Assembly (NCBI RefSeq): GCF_014333585.1
Contig: NZ_JACSCW010000005.1
Coordinates: forward strand, 62,001 to 126,000
Length of the DNA: 64,000 nt
Reading direction: 5' to 3'
Origin: Hymenobacter sp. BT188
Lineage (GTDB): Bacteria > Bacteroidota > Bacteroidia > Cytophagales > Hymenobacteraceae
A program made the position numbers and the translations under genes. Below are positions 8,188 through 17,054 of the stretch, piece by piece (the stretch's first letter is position 1; each line of letters begins with the position of its first letter). Under the pieces are notes generated by a model that worked only from the letters and a program-made list of their open reading frames with translations, searched no databases and was not told where the DNA came from.

Positions 8188-9705
8188 CTACGGATTCTGG
8201 CGCTCGTAGGCGCCTAAGTCAGGAGTAGTGGTAGCACGGGGCTTATTGAGCAAGTCACGGGCGAGCAAAGGAGCGAGCAGAGGACGATTGCTGGCCGGCG
8301 AGAGCGTATCAAGGCGATAATCGAAACGATTGCCACGAGGCCGGTCGGGCGAACTGTAGAACTTTGGGTTTGTATTAAAGATATTATCGGTGCCAGTGCC
8401 ACCAAAACCTGGTTGAGTAGCGCTACTAGCGCCTTGATAAGCAGTAGTACGGAGCAGGCTATTACGAACCGTGATCTGATTCGCGTAGCGGCTTACGTTT
8501 TCAAAGCCTAACTCATCTGTATTATCACCCCACACAATCGAATTCAAAATACTTACCCTCGGCAAAACTGACGGACCAGGTTGACCATTAGCAAGCGTTA
8601 GCACATCGGAAAAAGCTAAAGAAGGGTTCGGCCGCAGAAAGCCGCGAGTATAGTTGGCGATAGTGCAGAAGTTGAGCGCAAAATTGCCCCCCTGCAAGCC
8701 GCGAACCGCAAACTCCCCACAGTTGGTGAGCAGGCAATTGCGCAAGGTAAAGTCACCGGAAAAGCTTAGAATACCAGCTCCATCAAAGCTGGCGCTACCG
8801 CTGGCAAAATTGAGGCTGGCTCCGGAGATATTCTTGATAATCGTGTTCTCCACCAGCACATTAGGCCGAGGCTGACGGTTTTCAGGGTTGAACACCAGCA
8901 AGCCAAAGCCAGCATTCTTGATTTCGGCGTAGCGAACCACGTTGCCTTGGCTTGTAGCATCAAACTGAATGCCGCGCCACTGACCAGGAATTTCGCGGTA
9001 AGCCGCTTCCAGCCTGTCGCCGGCGAAGCGCACGAAGCGGGGGTCGTCGGGCTTTAGCTCCTCGCTGGGGGCCAAATCCGGGTTTACCAGCAAGCGCCCC
9101 TTAATCACAATTCCCGACCCGGCGTGTACATACACGCGGGCGCCGGCCTCAATGGTGAGCGTGCATCCAGCATCAACCCGCACGAAATCATAGATGACGT
9201 GGGGTTTATCATTCCGCCAGACGGTGTTGCAAGCCAGCGTTTCGGCCGTGTGGAAGTAAGCGTTTTGACCGTAAGCTACCAGCGCTACTTGCTGCTCATT
9301 GCCATTGGTGCGAAACTGCACTTGGTCTTCCACCAGAAACGGGGTGTTTTCTGCTCCCGGTCCTAGTTTCGCCTTCACCAGCAATAGCAAACTATCACGG
9401 CCCCGAATCTCCACATCCTGTGTCGATGGTCCGGAAGCGCCGCTAACAGTTAAAGTATAGGGTGAGTTGGCAGTTTTCAGAGCAATTTGCTCCACCTGCA
9501 CGGCCCGCCGGTTGCGGTTATACACCCACAAACGCTTCGTGACGGTGCCCGTTTGCACGAAAATGGTATCGAAAAGCAGCGTATCGGCCGAAAACTCCAA
9601 GCGGGCGCTGGAGTCGCGCGTTACAATTTCTTCCTTAGGCTCACAGCCGAGCAGCAGGGCTGCGAAGCTGAATAGAATGAGCGGTATCGGAAGAAATAAG
9701 CGCAC
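8188..9705 (-). CDS. Right-handed beta-helix lipoprotein
   Basis: 505 residues. The signal peptide ends in lipobox LLLGC (Cys21). An Ig-like N-terminal region (about 30-150, with FDTIFVQTGTVTKRLWVYNR) is followed by a parallel beta-helix from about 160 to 450, seen as regularly spaced short strands and Asn/Gly turns (GIVIKGRLLV, GNVVRYAEIKNAGFGLLVF, NVLVENTIIKNISG, FTLRNCLLTNCGEF, VSILNSIVWGDN). The type is common in Bacteroidota outer-membrane lipoproteins, often called right-handed parallel beta-helix repeat-containing protein. Ligand unknown. Confidence 0.85.
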   Translation of the reverse strand: MRLFLPIPLILFSFAALLLGCEPKEEIVTRDSSARLEFSADTLLFDTIFVQTGTVTKRLWVYNRNRRAVQVEQIALKTANSPYTLTVSGASGPSTQDVEIRGRDSLLLLVKAKLGPGAENTPFLVEDQVQFRTNGNEQQVALVAYGQNAYFHTAETLACNTVWRNDKPHVIYDFVRVDAGCTLTIEAGARVYVHAGSGIVIKGRLLVNPDLAPSEELKPDDPRFVRFAGDRLEAAYREIPGQWRGIQFDATSQGNVVRYAEIKNAGFGLLVFNPENRQPRPNVLVENTIIKNISGASLNFASGSASFDGAGILSFSGDFTLRNCLLTNCGEFAVRGLQGGNFALNFCTIANYTRGFLRPNPSLAFSDVLTLANGQPGPSVLPRVSILNSIVWGDNTDELGFENVSRYANQITVRNSLLRTTAYQGASSATQPGFGGTGTDNIFNTNPKFYSSPDRPRGNRFDYRLDTLSPASNRPLLAPLLARDLLNKPRATTTPDLGAYERQNP

Positions 9706-9762
9706 GAATCAATTGATAAATAAATAGTAATAAACTGCTTCAGTATACTTAGAAAAGAAAAG

Positions 9763-9805
9763 CCCATTGGCTAGTACTCTCTCTTTGAAAGCACTAGCCA
9801 ATGGG
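9763..9805 (-). terminator. Terminator of prfA
   Basis: A 13-bp perfect stem (9763-9775 with 9793-9805) with a 17-base loop lies 15 bases past the prfA stop. On the minus strand it is followed by CTTTTCTTTTC, a U-rich tail. Confidence 0.8.
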
Positions 9806-9820
9806 TTTCGTTTTACAATT

Positions 9821-10891
9821 TTACGATACGCCTTCCTTCAAACGCTCGGCGCTTTCGGCAATCCGCAGCTGCTCCACGAAATCGTCGATGTTGCCTTCCA
9901 TGACGCTGGCTAGGTTATATACCGTGTAACCAATGCGGTGGTCTGTGACCCGACCCTGGGGGTAATTGTACGTGCGAATCTTGTCGGAACGGTCGCCGCC
10001 GCCAATCATGCTTTTACGCTGGGCGCCTTCGGCTTCGTTTTTCTTGGCTAGCTCAATTTCGTAAATGCGTGAGCGCAATACTTGCAGGGCTTTATCGAAG
10101 TTCTTGAGCTGCGATTTCTGGTCTTGGCACTGAGCTACTAAGCCCGTAGGCAAGTGAGTGAGGCGCACAGCTGAGTAAGTCGTGTTTACCGACTGTCCGC
10201 CAGGACCCGACGACATGAACAGGTCCTTGCGCACATCGTTCATGTCGATTTCCACGTCCAGTTCCTCGGCCTCGGGCATTACCACGATAGAAGCTACCGA
10301 TGTATGAATGCGGCCCTGCGTTTCGGTGGCGGGTACGCGCTGCACGCGGTGCACGCCGCTCTCAAACTTAAGCTTGCCGTACACGTCCTCGCCTTTCACC
10401 GACAGGATAATCTCTTTATAGCCGCCGCTCGTGCCTTCGGTGGCGTCAATCAGATCCATGCGCAGGTTTTGCTTTTCGGCGTAGCGCATGTACATCCGCT
10501 GCAAGTCGCCAGCAAAAATGGCCGCCTCGTCGCCACCAGCCCCGGCCCTGATTTCCATGATTACATCCTTGGAATCGTTGGGGTCTTTGGGCAGCAGTAG
10601 ATCTTTGATAACGGTTTCCAGGCGCTCCTGCTCGGGCAGCAGCTCGTCGAGCTCGGCCTTCGCCATCTCGCGGAAATCTTCGTCTTTTTCCGTGGATATA
10701 ACTGCGCGGGCGCCCTCAATATTAGAGAGTACTTCCTGGTATCTGCGATACTCAGCTACAATGCGGCCAAGGTCTTTGTATTCTTTATTGAGGGATTTGT
10801 AGCGCTTCATGTCGCTCATCGCCTCGGGCTGCATTAGCTGCTCATTCACGTCGTCGTAGCGTTGGCGAATGGCCTCCAGTTTTTCTAGCAT
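9821..10891 (-). CDS. prfA: Peptide chain release factor 1
   Basis: RF1 recognises UAA and UAG in the ribosomal A site and triggers peptide release. The 356 residues are the standard length. The peptidyl-hydrolysis motif GGQ is in FMSSGPGGQSVNTTYSAV, preceded by RVQRVPATETQGRIHTS, the region around the codon-recognition PxT motif (PAT here). The coiled N-terminal domain (QRYDDVNEQLMQPEAMSD) is complete. It stands as a single gene with its own promoter (10921-10928) and terminator (9763-9805). Confidence 0.97.
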   Translation of the reverse strand: MLEKLEAIRQRYDDVNEQLMQPEAMSDMKRYKSLNKEYKDLGRIVAEYRRYQEVLSNIEGARAVISTEKDEDFREMAKAELDELLPEQERLETVIKDLLLPKDPNDSKDVIMEIRAGAGGDEAAIFAGDLQRMYMRYAEKQNLRMDLIDATEGTSGGYKEIILSVKGEDVYGKLKFESGVHRVQRVPATETQGRIHTSVASIVVMPEAEELDVEIDMNDVRKDLFMSSGPGGQSVNTTYSAVRLTHLPTGLVAQCQDQKSQLKNFDKALQVLRSRIYEIELAKKNEAEGAQRKSMIGGGDRSDKIRTYNYPQGRVTDHRIGYTVYNLASVMEGNIDDFVEQLRIAESAERLKEGVS

Positions 10892-10920
10892 CTTGCCTTC
10901 AGAGAATTATATTGGGACTA

Positions 10921-10928
10921 CAAAGGTA
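10921..10928 (-). promoter_or_regulatory. -7 promoter box of prfA
   Basis: The minus strand reads TACCTTTG, a perfect TAnnTTTG, predicting a transcript start near 10914 and a short leader to the ATG at 10891. Confidence 0.5.
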
Positions 10929-11085
10929 CTGAAAACAAACAGGCCACGCGCACGACAAGTTGCATTGCGCTATGAACGCAAGCACGGCAATAGGGCACTG
11001 GCCTACTTCTTTTCTCAAGATGTAAAGCTCATTCGCTATTATCCTTTCCAGAAAATCCTTACTTTACAGCTGTAAGTCTGCACCG

Positions 11086-11184
11086 ATGACCGCACTTTCT
11101 AATTCGAATTACTCATTTTCTGCTCTGGGGGGCTCTTTTCCCGCGCCCACCATTAGCTATACAACAGGTATTACAACCCGCTAG
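11086..11184 (+). CDS. Threonine/isoleucine-rich leader peptide of the thr operon
   Basis: A 32-codon frame starts at ATG 11086 and ends at TAG 11182-11184. Its last eleven residues are TISYTTGITTR, with five Thr and two Ile, the two amino acids that derive from the pathway encoded downstream. The stop codon touches the first arm of an RNA hairpin whose other arm can instead form a terminator. Position, codon content and mutually exclusive structures fit a ribosome-stalling attenuator leader. The peptide itself is presumably without function. A weak -7-like box (TACTTTAC, about 11060) lies upstream. Confidence 0.85.
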   Translation: MTALSNSNYSFSALGGSFPAPTISYTTGITTR

Positions 11185-11277
11185 ACGGGCTGCGCTACCT
11201 CTCCTTGCCTTGATGTTTCGCAGCCCGTCGCCGGCCGCTTCCTGACCCGAAGCCAAGCCGGTCCCGACGGGCTTTTT
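11184..11277 (+). promoter_or_regulatory. Transcription attenuator of the thr operon
   Basis: Three segments are seen. Segment 1 (11184-11194) pairs perfectly over 11 bp with segment 2 (11219-11229). Segment 2 (11222-11230) also pairs perfectly over 9 bp with segment 3 (11265-11273), which runs straight into a T tract (11273-11277). An inner 5-bp stem (11231-11235 with 11257-11261) strengthens the second structure. So 1:2 is the antiterminator and 2:3 the terminator. A ribosome stalled on the Thr codons at about 11148-11165 would leave segment 1 free. One that reaches the stop codon covers it and lets the terminator form. Low Thr or Ile thus permits thrABC expression. The mechanism is inferred from the pairing. 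Confidence 0.85.
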
Positions 11278-11299
11278 CGTGTCCTTTAGCTTCTGTCTT

Positions 11300-13747
11300 A
11301 TGCAGGTTCTCAAATTTGGAGGTACGTCGGTGGCTACGGCGGCCAATCTTCAGCGCGTCGCGCAACTCGTCGAAGCCGCTGCCCAGCACACGACTACCGT
11401 GGTTGTGGTATCGGCCCTCGGCGGCACTACCGATGCCCTGATTGAAGCCGGACGCCTGGCCGCGGCGGGCTCGACGCACTATCGCACGCAGTTGCAGCGC
11501 CTCGAAGACCGACACTTAGGCGTGGTGCGGGATTTACTGCCTATTGCGGAGCAAAGTGCGGTGCTGAGCTTGGTCAAAACCCACTGCAATGAGCTGGACA
11601 GCATCTGCGACGGCATATTTGCCTTGGGTGAGTTATCCGACCGCACGCTCGACCGGCTGATGAGCTTCGGCGAAATATTGTCGTCGCGGCTGCTGGCTGC
11701 GTATCTTAAAACGCAGGGCGTAGCACATTGCTGGCAAGACAGCCGCCAGCTTATCCGCACCGATTCGCGCCACGGCTTCGCAACAGTCGATAGCGAGACG
11801 ACCAACCAGCAGATTCAGGCGTTTGTGGCGGCGCAGCCAAATCAGCTGTATATAGTGCCGGGCTTTATTGGCAGCGATGCGCGGGGCGTAACGACCACGC
11901 TGGGCCGCGGCGGTTCCGACTATACGGCCGCCATTTTTGCGGCGGCACTAGCGGCGGAGCGTCTGGAAATCTGGACGGATGTCAGCGGCATGATGACCGC
12001 CGACCCGCGCCTGGTAACCCTGGCCCGGCCCATCCCGCGTATTTCCTATCAGGAGGCCATGGAGCTGTCGCACTTCGGGGCGAAGGTATTGTATCCACCT
12101 ACTATTCAGCCAGTAAGAAGCCTGGGCATACCGCTCTGGATCAAGAATACATTTGCCCCCCAGGACGAAGGCACGCTGGTAGAAGTGAATCCGCCGGCCA
12201 ATAAGGATGTCGTGCGGGGCCTGTCGAGCATTGCGCAGCTGGCCTTACTCAACCTGGAGGGCAGCGGCATGGTAGGCATTCCGGGGTTCTCGCGGCGGCT
12301 GTTCGGGGCACTGGCCCAGCAGCGCATCAACGTGATACTAATTACCCAAAGCTCCTCGGAGCATTCCATCTGCGTGGCGGTCCGCGCCGCCGATGCCGAA
12401 CTGGCGCAAAAGGCTGTAGATGAGGAATTCACCACTGAAAGAGCAACTGGCAAAGTAGAGCCGCTGCGCTGCGAAAACGACCTGGCTATTGTGGCCTTGG
12501 TAGGCGATAACATGCGCAATCACCCCGGTATCAGCGGACGCATGTTTAGCGCATTGGGCCAGAATGGCGTGAATATCCGCGCTATTGCCCAAGGCTCGTC
12601 GGAGCGCAACATATCGGCCGTCATTCGGGCCACTGATGTGCGCAAGGCCATCAACGTGCTGCACGAGGCGTTTTTCGAGGCTACGGCGAAGCAGGTAAAC
12701 CTGTTTGTGGCGGGTGTGGGCAACGTGGGGGGCAAATTACTGGAGCAAATGGCCCGCCAGCAGGAATGGCTGCGCGAGAAGCTTCGGCTGAATTTGCGCG
12801 TGGTCGGATTAGCGAACAGTCAGCGCTTTGTATTGACCGAAAACGGTGGCATTGCGCTCGACGATTGGCAGGCGGCGCTGGAGCAAGGGCAGCCGCTTGA
12901 TTTAGCGGAGGTCGTTCGGCAGCTTCACGAGCTGAATCTGCGCAACACCGTCTTTGTGGATGTAACGGCCAGCGCCGAGGTAGCGCAGATTTATGCGGCA
13001 CTGCTGGAGAAAAGTGTGGCGGTGGTGGCCTGCAATAAGGTGGCTTGCTCCTCAGCCTATGCGAGTTACGCCCACCTCAAAGAGTTAGCCCAGGAATTCA
13101 ACGCGGAGTTCCTGTTTGAAACCAATGTAGGCGCGGGGCTGCCCATCATCGGCTCTCTCAACGACCTGCTGCGCAGCGGCGACGAGGTGCGGCGCATCGA
13201 AGCGGTGCTATCCGGCACGCTCAACTTCGTGTTCAACCACTACGATGGCACCGTTCCCTTCGCCGATATAGTTCGGCAGGCGCAGGCCGAAGGCTACACG
13301 GAGCCCGACCCACGCCTGGACCTCAGCGGCACCGACGTGGCCCGCAAAATCCTGATCCTGGCCCGTGAAGCCGGTCAGAAAATGGAGCTGGCTGATATTC
13401 ACAACGAGTCTTTTTTGCCGGCCTCTTGCTTGGAAGGCGATGTGGAAGCGTTTTATCAGCAGCTGGCCGTGCACGAAGCGCACTTCCGTAGCTTGTACGA
13501 TGCGGCAGCGGCTCAGGGCCAGCGCTTGAAGTTTGTGGCGCGCTACGCCGACGGGCAGGCCAGTGTTGGGTTGCAAGGCGTGGCGCCGGGCCATGATTTC
13601 TACGTGTTGCAGGGCAAAGACAACGCGGTGCTGTTCTTTACCAATCGGTATTCGGAGCAGCCGCTGGTGGTGAAAGGAGCCGGCGCGGGCGCCGATGTCA
13701 CCGCTTCGGGCGTTTTCGCTGATATCATCCGGGCCGCGCGGGCGTAG
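11300..13747 (+). CDS. thrA: Bifunctional aspartokinase/homoserine dehydrogenase
   Basis: This 815-residue fusion catalyses the first and third steps from aspartate to threonine: ATP-dependent phosphorylation of aspartate and NAD(P)H reduction of aspartate semialdehyde. The kinase domain (1 to about 300) opens with LKFGGTSVA and contains LGRGGSDYTAAI. A tandem ACT regulatory region (about 315-460; LITQSSSEHSICVAV, IAQGSSERNISAVI) should sense threonine. The dehydrogenase domain starts near 470 with VAGVGNVGGKLLEQM and includes NVGAGLPIIGSL and the catalytic region LSGTLNFVFN. I start at ATG 11300, the family's usual opening, not the GTG at 11279, which lies next to the terminator T tract. Confidence 0.95.
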   Translation: MQVLKFGGTSVATAANLQRVAQLVEAAAQHTTTVVVVSALGGTTDALIEAGRLAAAGSTHYRTQLQRLEDRHLGVVRDLLPIAEQSAVLSLVKTHCNELDSICDGIFALGELSDRTLDRLMSFGEILSSRLLAAYLKTQGVAHCWQDSRQLIRTDSRHGFATVDSETTNQQIQAFVAAQPNQLYIVPGFIGSDARGVTTTLGRGGSDYTAAIFAAALAAERLEIWTDVSGMMTADPRLVTLARPIPRISYQEAMELSHFGAKVLYPPTIQPVRSLGIPLWIKNTFAPQDEGTLVEVNPPANKDVVRGLSSIAQLALLNLEGSGMVGIPGFSRRLFGALAQQRINVILITQSSSEHSICVAVRAADAELAQKAVDEEFTTERATGKVEPLRCENDLAIVALVGDNMRNHPGISGRMFSALGQNGVNIRAIAQGSSERNISAVIRATDVRKAINVLHEAFFEATAKQVNLFVAGVGNVGGKLLEQMARQQEWLREKLRLNLRVVGLANSQRFVLTENGGIALDDWQAALEQGQPLDLAEVVRQLHELNLRNTVFVDVTASAEVAQIYAALLEKSVAVVACNKVACSSAYASYAHLKELAQEFNAEFLFETNVGAGLPIIGSLNDLLRSGDEVRRIEAVLSGTLNFVFNHYDGTVPFADIVRQAQAEGYTEPDPRLDLSGTDVARKILILAREAGQKMELADIHNESFLPASCLEGDVEAFYQQLAVHEAHFRSLYDAAAAQGQRLKFVARYADGQASVGLQGVAPGHDFYVLQGKDNAVLFFTNRYSEQPLVVKGAGAGADVTASGVFADIIRAARA

Positions 13748-13767
13748 GTAGCTTGGGCGTCATGGCA

Positions 13768-13869
13768 ATGTAGCGCGAACTTTTAGTTCGCGTTTCGTTG
13801 AACGACTTGCACGGGGGGCTTTTTCAACGACTTGTTCAACGAAACGCGAACTGAAAGTTCGCGCTACAT
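13768..13869. repeat. Palindromic repeat (REP-like) inside the thr operon
   Basis: 36-base arms at 13768-13803 and 13834-13869 are complementary with one mismatch, around a 30-base loop that carries GGGGGGCTTTTT (13813-13824). Each arm also holds a shorter palindrome (GCGAACT...AGTTCGC). The element sits between thrA and thrB, so the transcript would fold into a long hairpin there. It encodes nothing and resembles REP/BIME-type elements. Confidence 0.85.
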
Positions 13870-13903
13870 CGCCCAAACTAAAGCTTGGGATTACATCCTC
13901 TTT

Positions 13904-14827
13904 ATGACTGATTTTCTGACGCTGTATTCGCCGGCCACCGTGGCCAATATGGTGTGCGGGTTCGATATACTGGGCTTTGCCTTGGAAGCCCCCTACGACA
14001 CCATGCACATGCGCCTCACTGACCAGCCGGGCGTACTGATTACGCATGAGGATGACTTCCAGCTTCCCACCGAACCCGCGCGCAATGTGGCCGGAGCGGC
14101 TTTATTGGCTTTGCTGAAGGCCGCGCCTGCGGGCACGGGCTTCGAGGTGCGCATCAACAAAGCCATTCTGCCGGGCAGCGGAATCGGGAGCAGCGCGGCC
14201 AGCGCGGCGGGGGCCGTAGTGGGTGCCAACAAGCTGCTGGGGGGCATTTTTTCACTGGAAGAGCTGGTTCAGTTCGCTATGTTTGGGGAAGAAGTAGCCT
14301 CTGGTGCCCAGCACGCCGACAATATCGCGCCGGCCATTTACGGCGGCGTTACGCTTATTCGCTCCACCGACCCGCTGGATATCGTGCCGCTGTCGGCGCC
14401 GCCCCTGCACGTGACGGTGGTGCACCCACAGATTGAGATACGCACCGCCGATGCCCGCCAGATTCTGAAGCAGGAAGTGCCGCTGAAGTCCGCCGTCCGG
14501 CAGTGGGCCAATGTGGGTGGGCTGGTAGCTGGCCTTTTAAAGTCAGATTACCAATTGATTGGCCGCTCGCTAGAAGATATAATAGTTGAGCCGGTCCGCA
14601 GTATTTTGATTCCGGGATTTGCGGCCGTGAAGGCATGTAGTCTGGAAGCCGGAGCTTTAGGTGGCGGAATTTCGGGCTCCGGGCCGTCCATTTTTATGTT
14701 GAGCGAAACGGAGGCCACGGCCCAGGCGGTGGCGGCAGCTATGCGGGCGGTATATGAGAAGCTCAACGTTGACTTTCATATTCACGTCAGCACTATTAAC
14801 CCCATCGGCGTGCGCTTTACGCACTAG
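13904..14827 (+). CDS. thrB: Homoserine kinase
   Basis: ThrB phosphorylates homoserine with ATP, the fourth step of threonine synthesis. The 307 residues form a GHMP kinase: N-terminal strand SPATVANMVCGFDILGFAL, phosphate-binding loop LPGSGIGSSAASAAGAV (motif 2), and C-terminal motif 3 GGGISGSGPSIFML. I use the ATG at 13904. The frame opens earlier (13832), but that part is encoded by the palindromic repeat and is not family-like. It lies 156 bases after thrA, a gap filled by the repeat, and 59 bases before thrC. Confidence 0.94.
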   Translation: MTDFLTLYSPATVANMVCGFDILGFALEAPYDTMHMRLTDQPGVLITHEDDFQLPTEPARNVAGAALLALLKAAPAGTGFEVRINKAILPGSGIGSSAASAAGAVVGANKLLGGIFSLEELVQFAMFGEEVASGAQHADNIAPAIYGGVTLIRSTDPLDIVPLSAPPLHVTVVHPQIEIRTADARQILKQEVPLKSAVRQWANVGGLVAGLLKSDYQLIGRSLEDIIVEPVRSILIPGFAAVKACSLEAGALGGGISGSGPSIFMLSETEATAQAVAAAMRAVYEKLNVDFHIHVSTINPIGVRFTH

Positions 14828-14886
14828 CATCTGAGTTCAGACTCTGCTTCAGCATCGCTCACTGCCAACTGACTTCTTCCTACAGT

Positions 14887-16179
14887 ATGCGTTACTACAG
14901 CCTTAACAAGCAAGCGCCAGCCGTTGATTTTCAGGCCGCTACCGTTGCCGGTCAGGCACCGGACGGGGGGCTTTATTTTCCGGAGCGAATACCCAAATTC
15001 GCTCCCGAGCTGCTGCGCAACCTCCCTACAATGCCGCAGGCTGAAGTAGCCTTTGAGGTCATTCGGCCTTACGTGGGCGATACTATCCCGGAAGACGTGC
15101 TGCAAAAAATCTGCGCGGAAACCGTGGATTTCGAGTTTCCGCTGGTGCCCGTGACCGAGCGGATTGCCGCGCTGGAGCTGTTTCACGGCCCCACGCTGGC
15201 ATTTAAGGACGTGGGGGCGCGGTTTATGAGCCGCTGTCTGGGCTACTTTTCGCGGCAGCAAAAAGAGCCGGTTACTGTGCTCGTAGCCACTTCCGGCGAT
15301 ACCGGCGGGGCCGTAGCCGATGGGTTTCTGGGCGTAGAAGGCGTGGAAGTCGTTATCCTGTATCCATCGGGCAAGGTAAGCCCGCTGCAGGAGCTGCAAC
15401 TGACCACGCTCGGCCAGAATATCACGGCCCTGGAAGTGCGCGGCAACTTCGACGACTGCCAGCGCCTTGTGAAGCAGGCTTTCCTTGACCCGCAGGTAGC
15501 GGCGCACCGGCAGCTGACCTCCGCCAATTCCATCAACGTGGCCCGCTGGCTACCTCAGCAATTTTATTATTGCTACGCCCTGCAACAATGGACGCAAAAA
15601 AGCCCCCCGGTGGTGGCGGTGCCCAGCGGCAACTTCGGCAACATCTGCGCTGGCCTGCTCGCTCACGCGTCGGGGCTGCCCATCGGGCACTTTGTGGCGG
15701 CCTGCAACGCCAACTCAGCCGTAGCCGACTACCTGCGCACGGGCACCTTTACCGCCCGCACGGCCGTCGTTACGCTTTCCAATGCGATGGACGTAGGCAA
15801 CCCCAGCAACTTCGGCCGGATTCTGGAGCTGTTTGAACAGCGTCACGCCGCTATCAGCCAACTGATAAGTGGGGCCATTATTTCCGACGAGCAGACGAAG
15901 GAAACCATCCGGCGCGTGTATCAGGAAACGGGCTATTTACTTGACCCTCACGGCGCGGTGGCGTTCAAGGCCCTGAAAGATTATCTGGCTGAGCATCCCG
16001 CTGATCAGGGCATTTTCCTGGAAACCGCGCACCCGGTTAAGTTTCCGGAAGTGGTCGAGCCGGTAATCGGGCAGGTGGTGCCGGTGCCGGCGGCCGTGCA
16101 GGGCTTGCTGAGCCAGCCCAAGCACAGCATCCTGCTGGAGCCTGACTACGCGGCTTTGCAGGAGTTTTTGCTCCGATAA
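14887..16179 (+). CDS. thrC: Threonine synthase
   Basis: ThrC converts O-phosphohomoserine to threonine with PLP, the last pathway step. The 430 residues match the family. The PLP lysine is in GPTLAFKDVGARFM, the phosphate-binding loop of PLP in SGDTGGAVADGF, and the N-terminus MRYYSLNKQAPAVDF is typical of the Bacteroidota/E. coli-type enzyme. It is the last gene of thrABC. The following gene starts 86 bases later and is not obviously related. Confidence 0.96.
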   Translation: MRYYSLNKQAPAVDFQAATVAGQAPDGGLYFPERIPKFAPELLRNLPTMPQAEVAFEVIRPYVGDTIPEDVLQKICAETVDFEFPLVPVTERIAALELFHGPTLAFKDVGARFMSRCLGYFSRQQKEPVTVLVATSGDTGGAVADGFLGVEGVEVVILYPSGKVSPLQELQLTTLGQNITALEVRGNFDDCQRLVKQAFLDPQVAAHRQLTSANSINVARWLPQQFYYCYALQQWTQKSPPVVAVPSGNFGNICAGLLAHASGLPIGHFVAACNANSAVADYLRTGTFTARTAVVTLSNAMDVGNPSNFGRILELFEQRHAAISQLISGAIISDEQTKETIRRVYQETGYLLDPHGAVAFKALKDYLAEHPADQGIFLETAHPVKFPEVVEPVIGQVVPVPAAVQGLLSQPKHSILLEPDYAALQEFLLR

Positions 16180-16265
16180 AAGTACCGGCGAAACCTGGAG
16201 GCGGTGTAGCGGGTAGTTAGTGCGCTGGTTATCCTTTCTTTGCTGTGCCTATTTACTTTTTGCTC

Positions 16266-16955
16266 ATGCGCTATGATTTTCGCCCGCTTGCCGGGGCTTT
16301 TCTGCTGCTTTCCGGACTGCTGTGCGCCTGTAGCGCCGATCAGATTGAGCACATCAAAGACGGGAAGAAAATCGCCATCAAGCTGGAAAACATGGCGGTG
16401 AAGCGCATTATGCCCGCCGACTTATTGCGCGCCACGCGCTGGGCCGGCGACTCGCTCACGGCCCACGCTGACCGGGAGCTGCGCCGCGTGCTAACCGTAA
16501 AGCTGGCCAACGGCGGCGTAGCGGCGGCCCTCCCCTACTGTCGCCCCGAAACGTTTGTTTCCGTCGATTCATTGGCCAAGGTGCTGGAGGCTACGCCGCG
16601 CCGCCTGAGTCAGCGGGCGCGCAACCCACAAAACCAAGCAGATTTGCCCCCCAGCCAGCTCCGGCCCGACACTGCCCGGCTGGTTAGTCGGCTCAACACG
16701 GAGCAGTTTAGCTACCAGCGACCTATTATCCTCAACGACCAGCAGTGCCTGCGCTGCCACGGGGAAGTAGGCAAAGACCTAAGCGCCGCCGATTACGCCT
16801 TGATTAAGCAGCGGTACCCAGCGGATAAGTCCATGGGGTTTCGGCTGGGTGAGCCAATGGGCGTCTGGCGGGTGCAGCTACAGCGCACCGGCGTAGCGGA
16901 GTTTTACACCATGAAAACCCGCAAAATCATGAAGCCGCGCCCCAAGCTGTTTTAG
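16266..16955 (+). CDS. DUF3365 (Tll0287-like) haem-binding lipoprotein
   Basis: 229 residues from the ATG at 16266. The signal peptide ends in LLCAC (lipobox, Cys near residue 20). The C-terminal half contains QQCLRCHGEVG, a CxxCH c-type haem attachment site, followed by YPADKSMGFRLGEPMGVWRVQL, the signature of DUF3365. In this family haem is bound in a PAS-like fold, and redox or gas sensing has been proposed. It is probably envelope-anchored and periplasmic. A GTG at 16245 would add seven residues before the signal peptide and is less likely. Confidence 0.85.
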   Translation: MRYDFRPLAGAFLLLSGLLCACSADQIEHIKDGKKIAIKLENMAVKRIMPADLLRATRWAGDSLTAHADRELRRVLTVKLANGGVAAALPYCRPETFVSVDSLAKVLEATPRRLSQRARNPQNQADLPPSQLRPDTARLVSRLNTEQFSYQRPIILNDQQCLRCHGEVGKDLSAADYALIKQRYPADKSMGFRLGEPMGVWRVQLQRTGVAEFYTMKTRKIMKPRPKLF

Positions 16956-17054
16956 GCGGTGTGGTGCCACGACTCTTTTTGACGCTGAGGGTAGTTTTTA
17001 GCTAAGGCTTAGTTTATAGGCAAATTTGCCCCCCGCATTACTTTTCAACCACTT

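Noticed and set aside
10869..11075. 68-codon plus-strand ORF upstream of the thr leader
   Set aside because: It overlaps the prfA start and promoter on the other strand and has no domain or ribosome-site support.
11279..11299. GTG at 11279 as the thrA start
   Set aside because: It would start translation at the attenuator T tract and add residues unlike the conserved aspartokinase N-terminus that begins at 11300.
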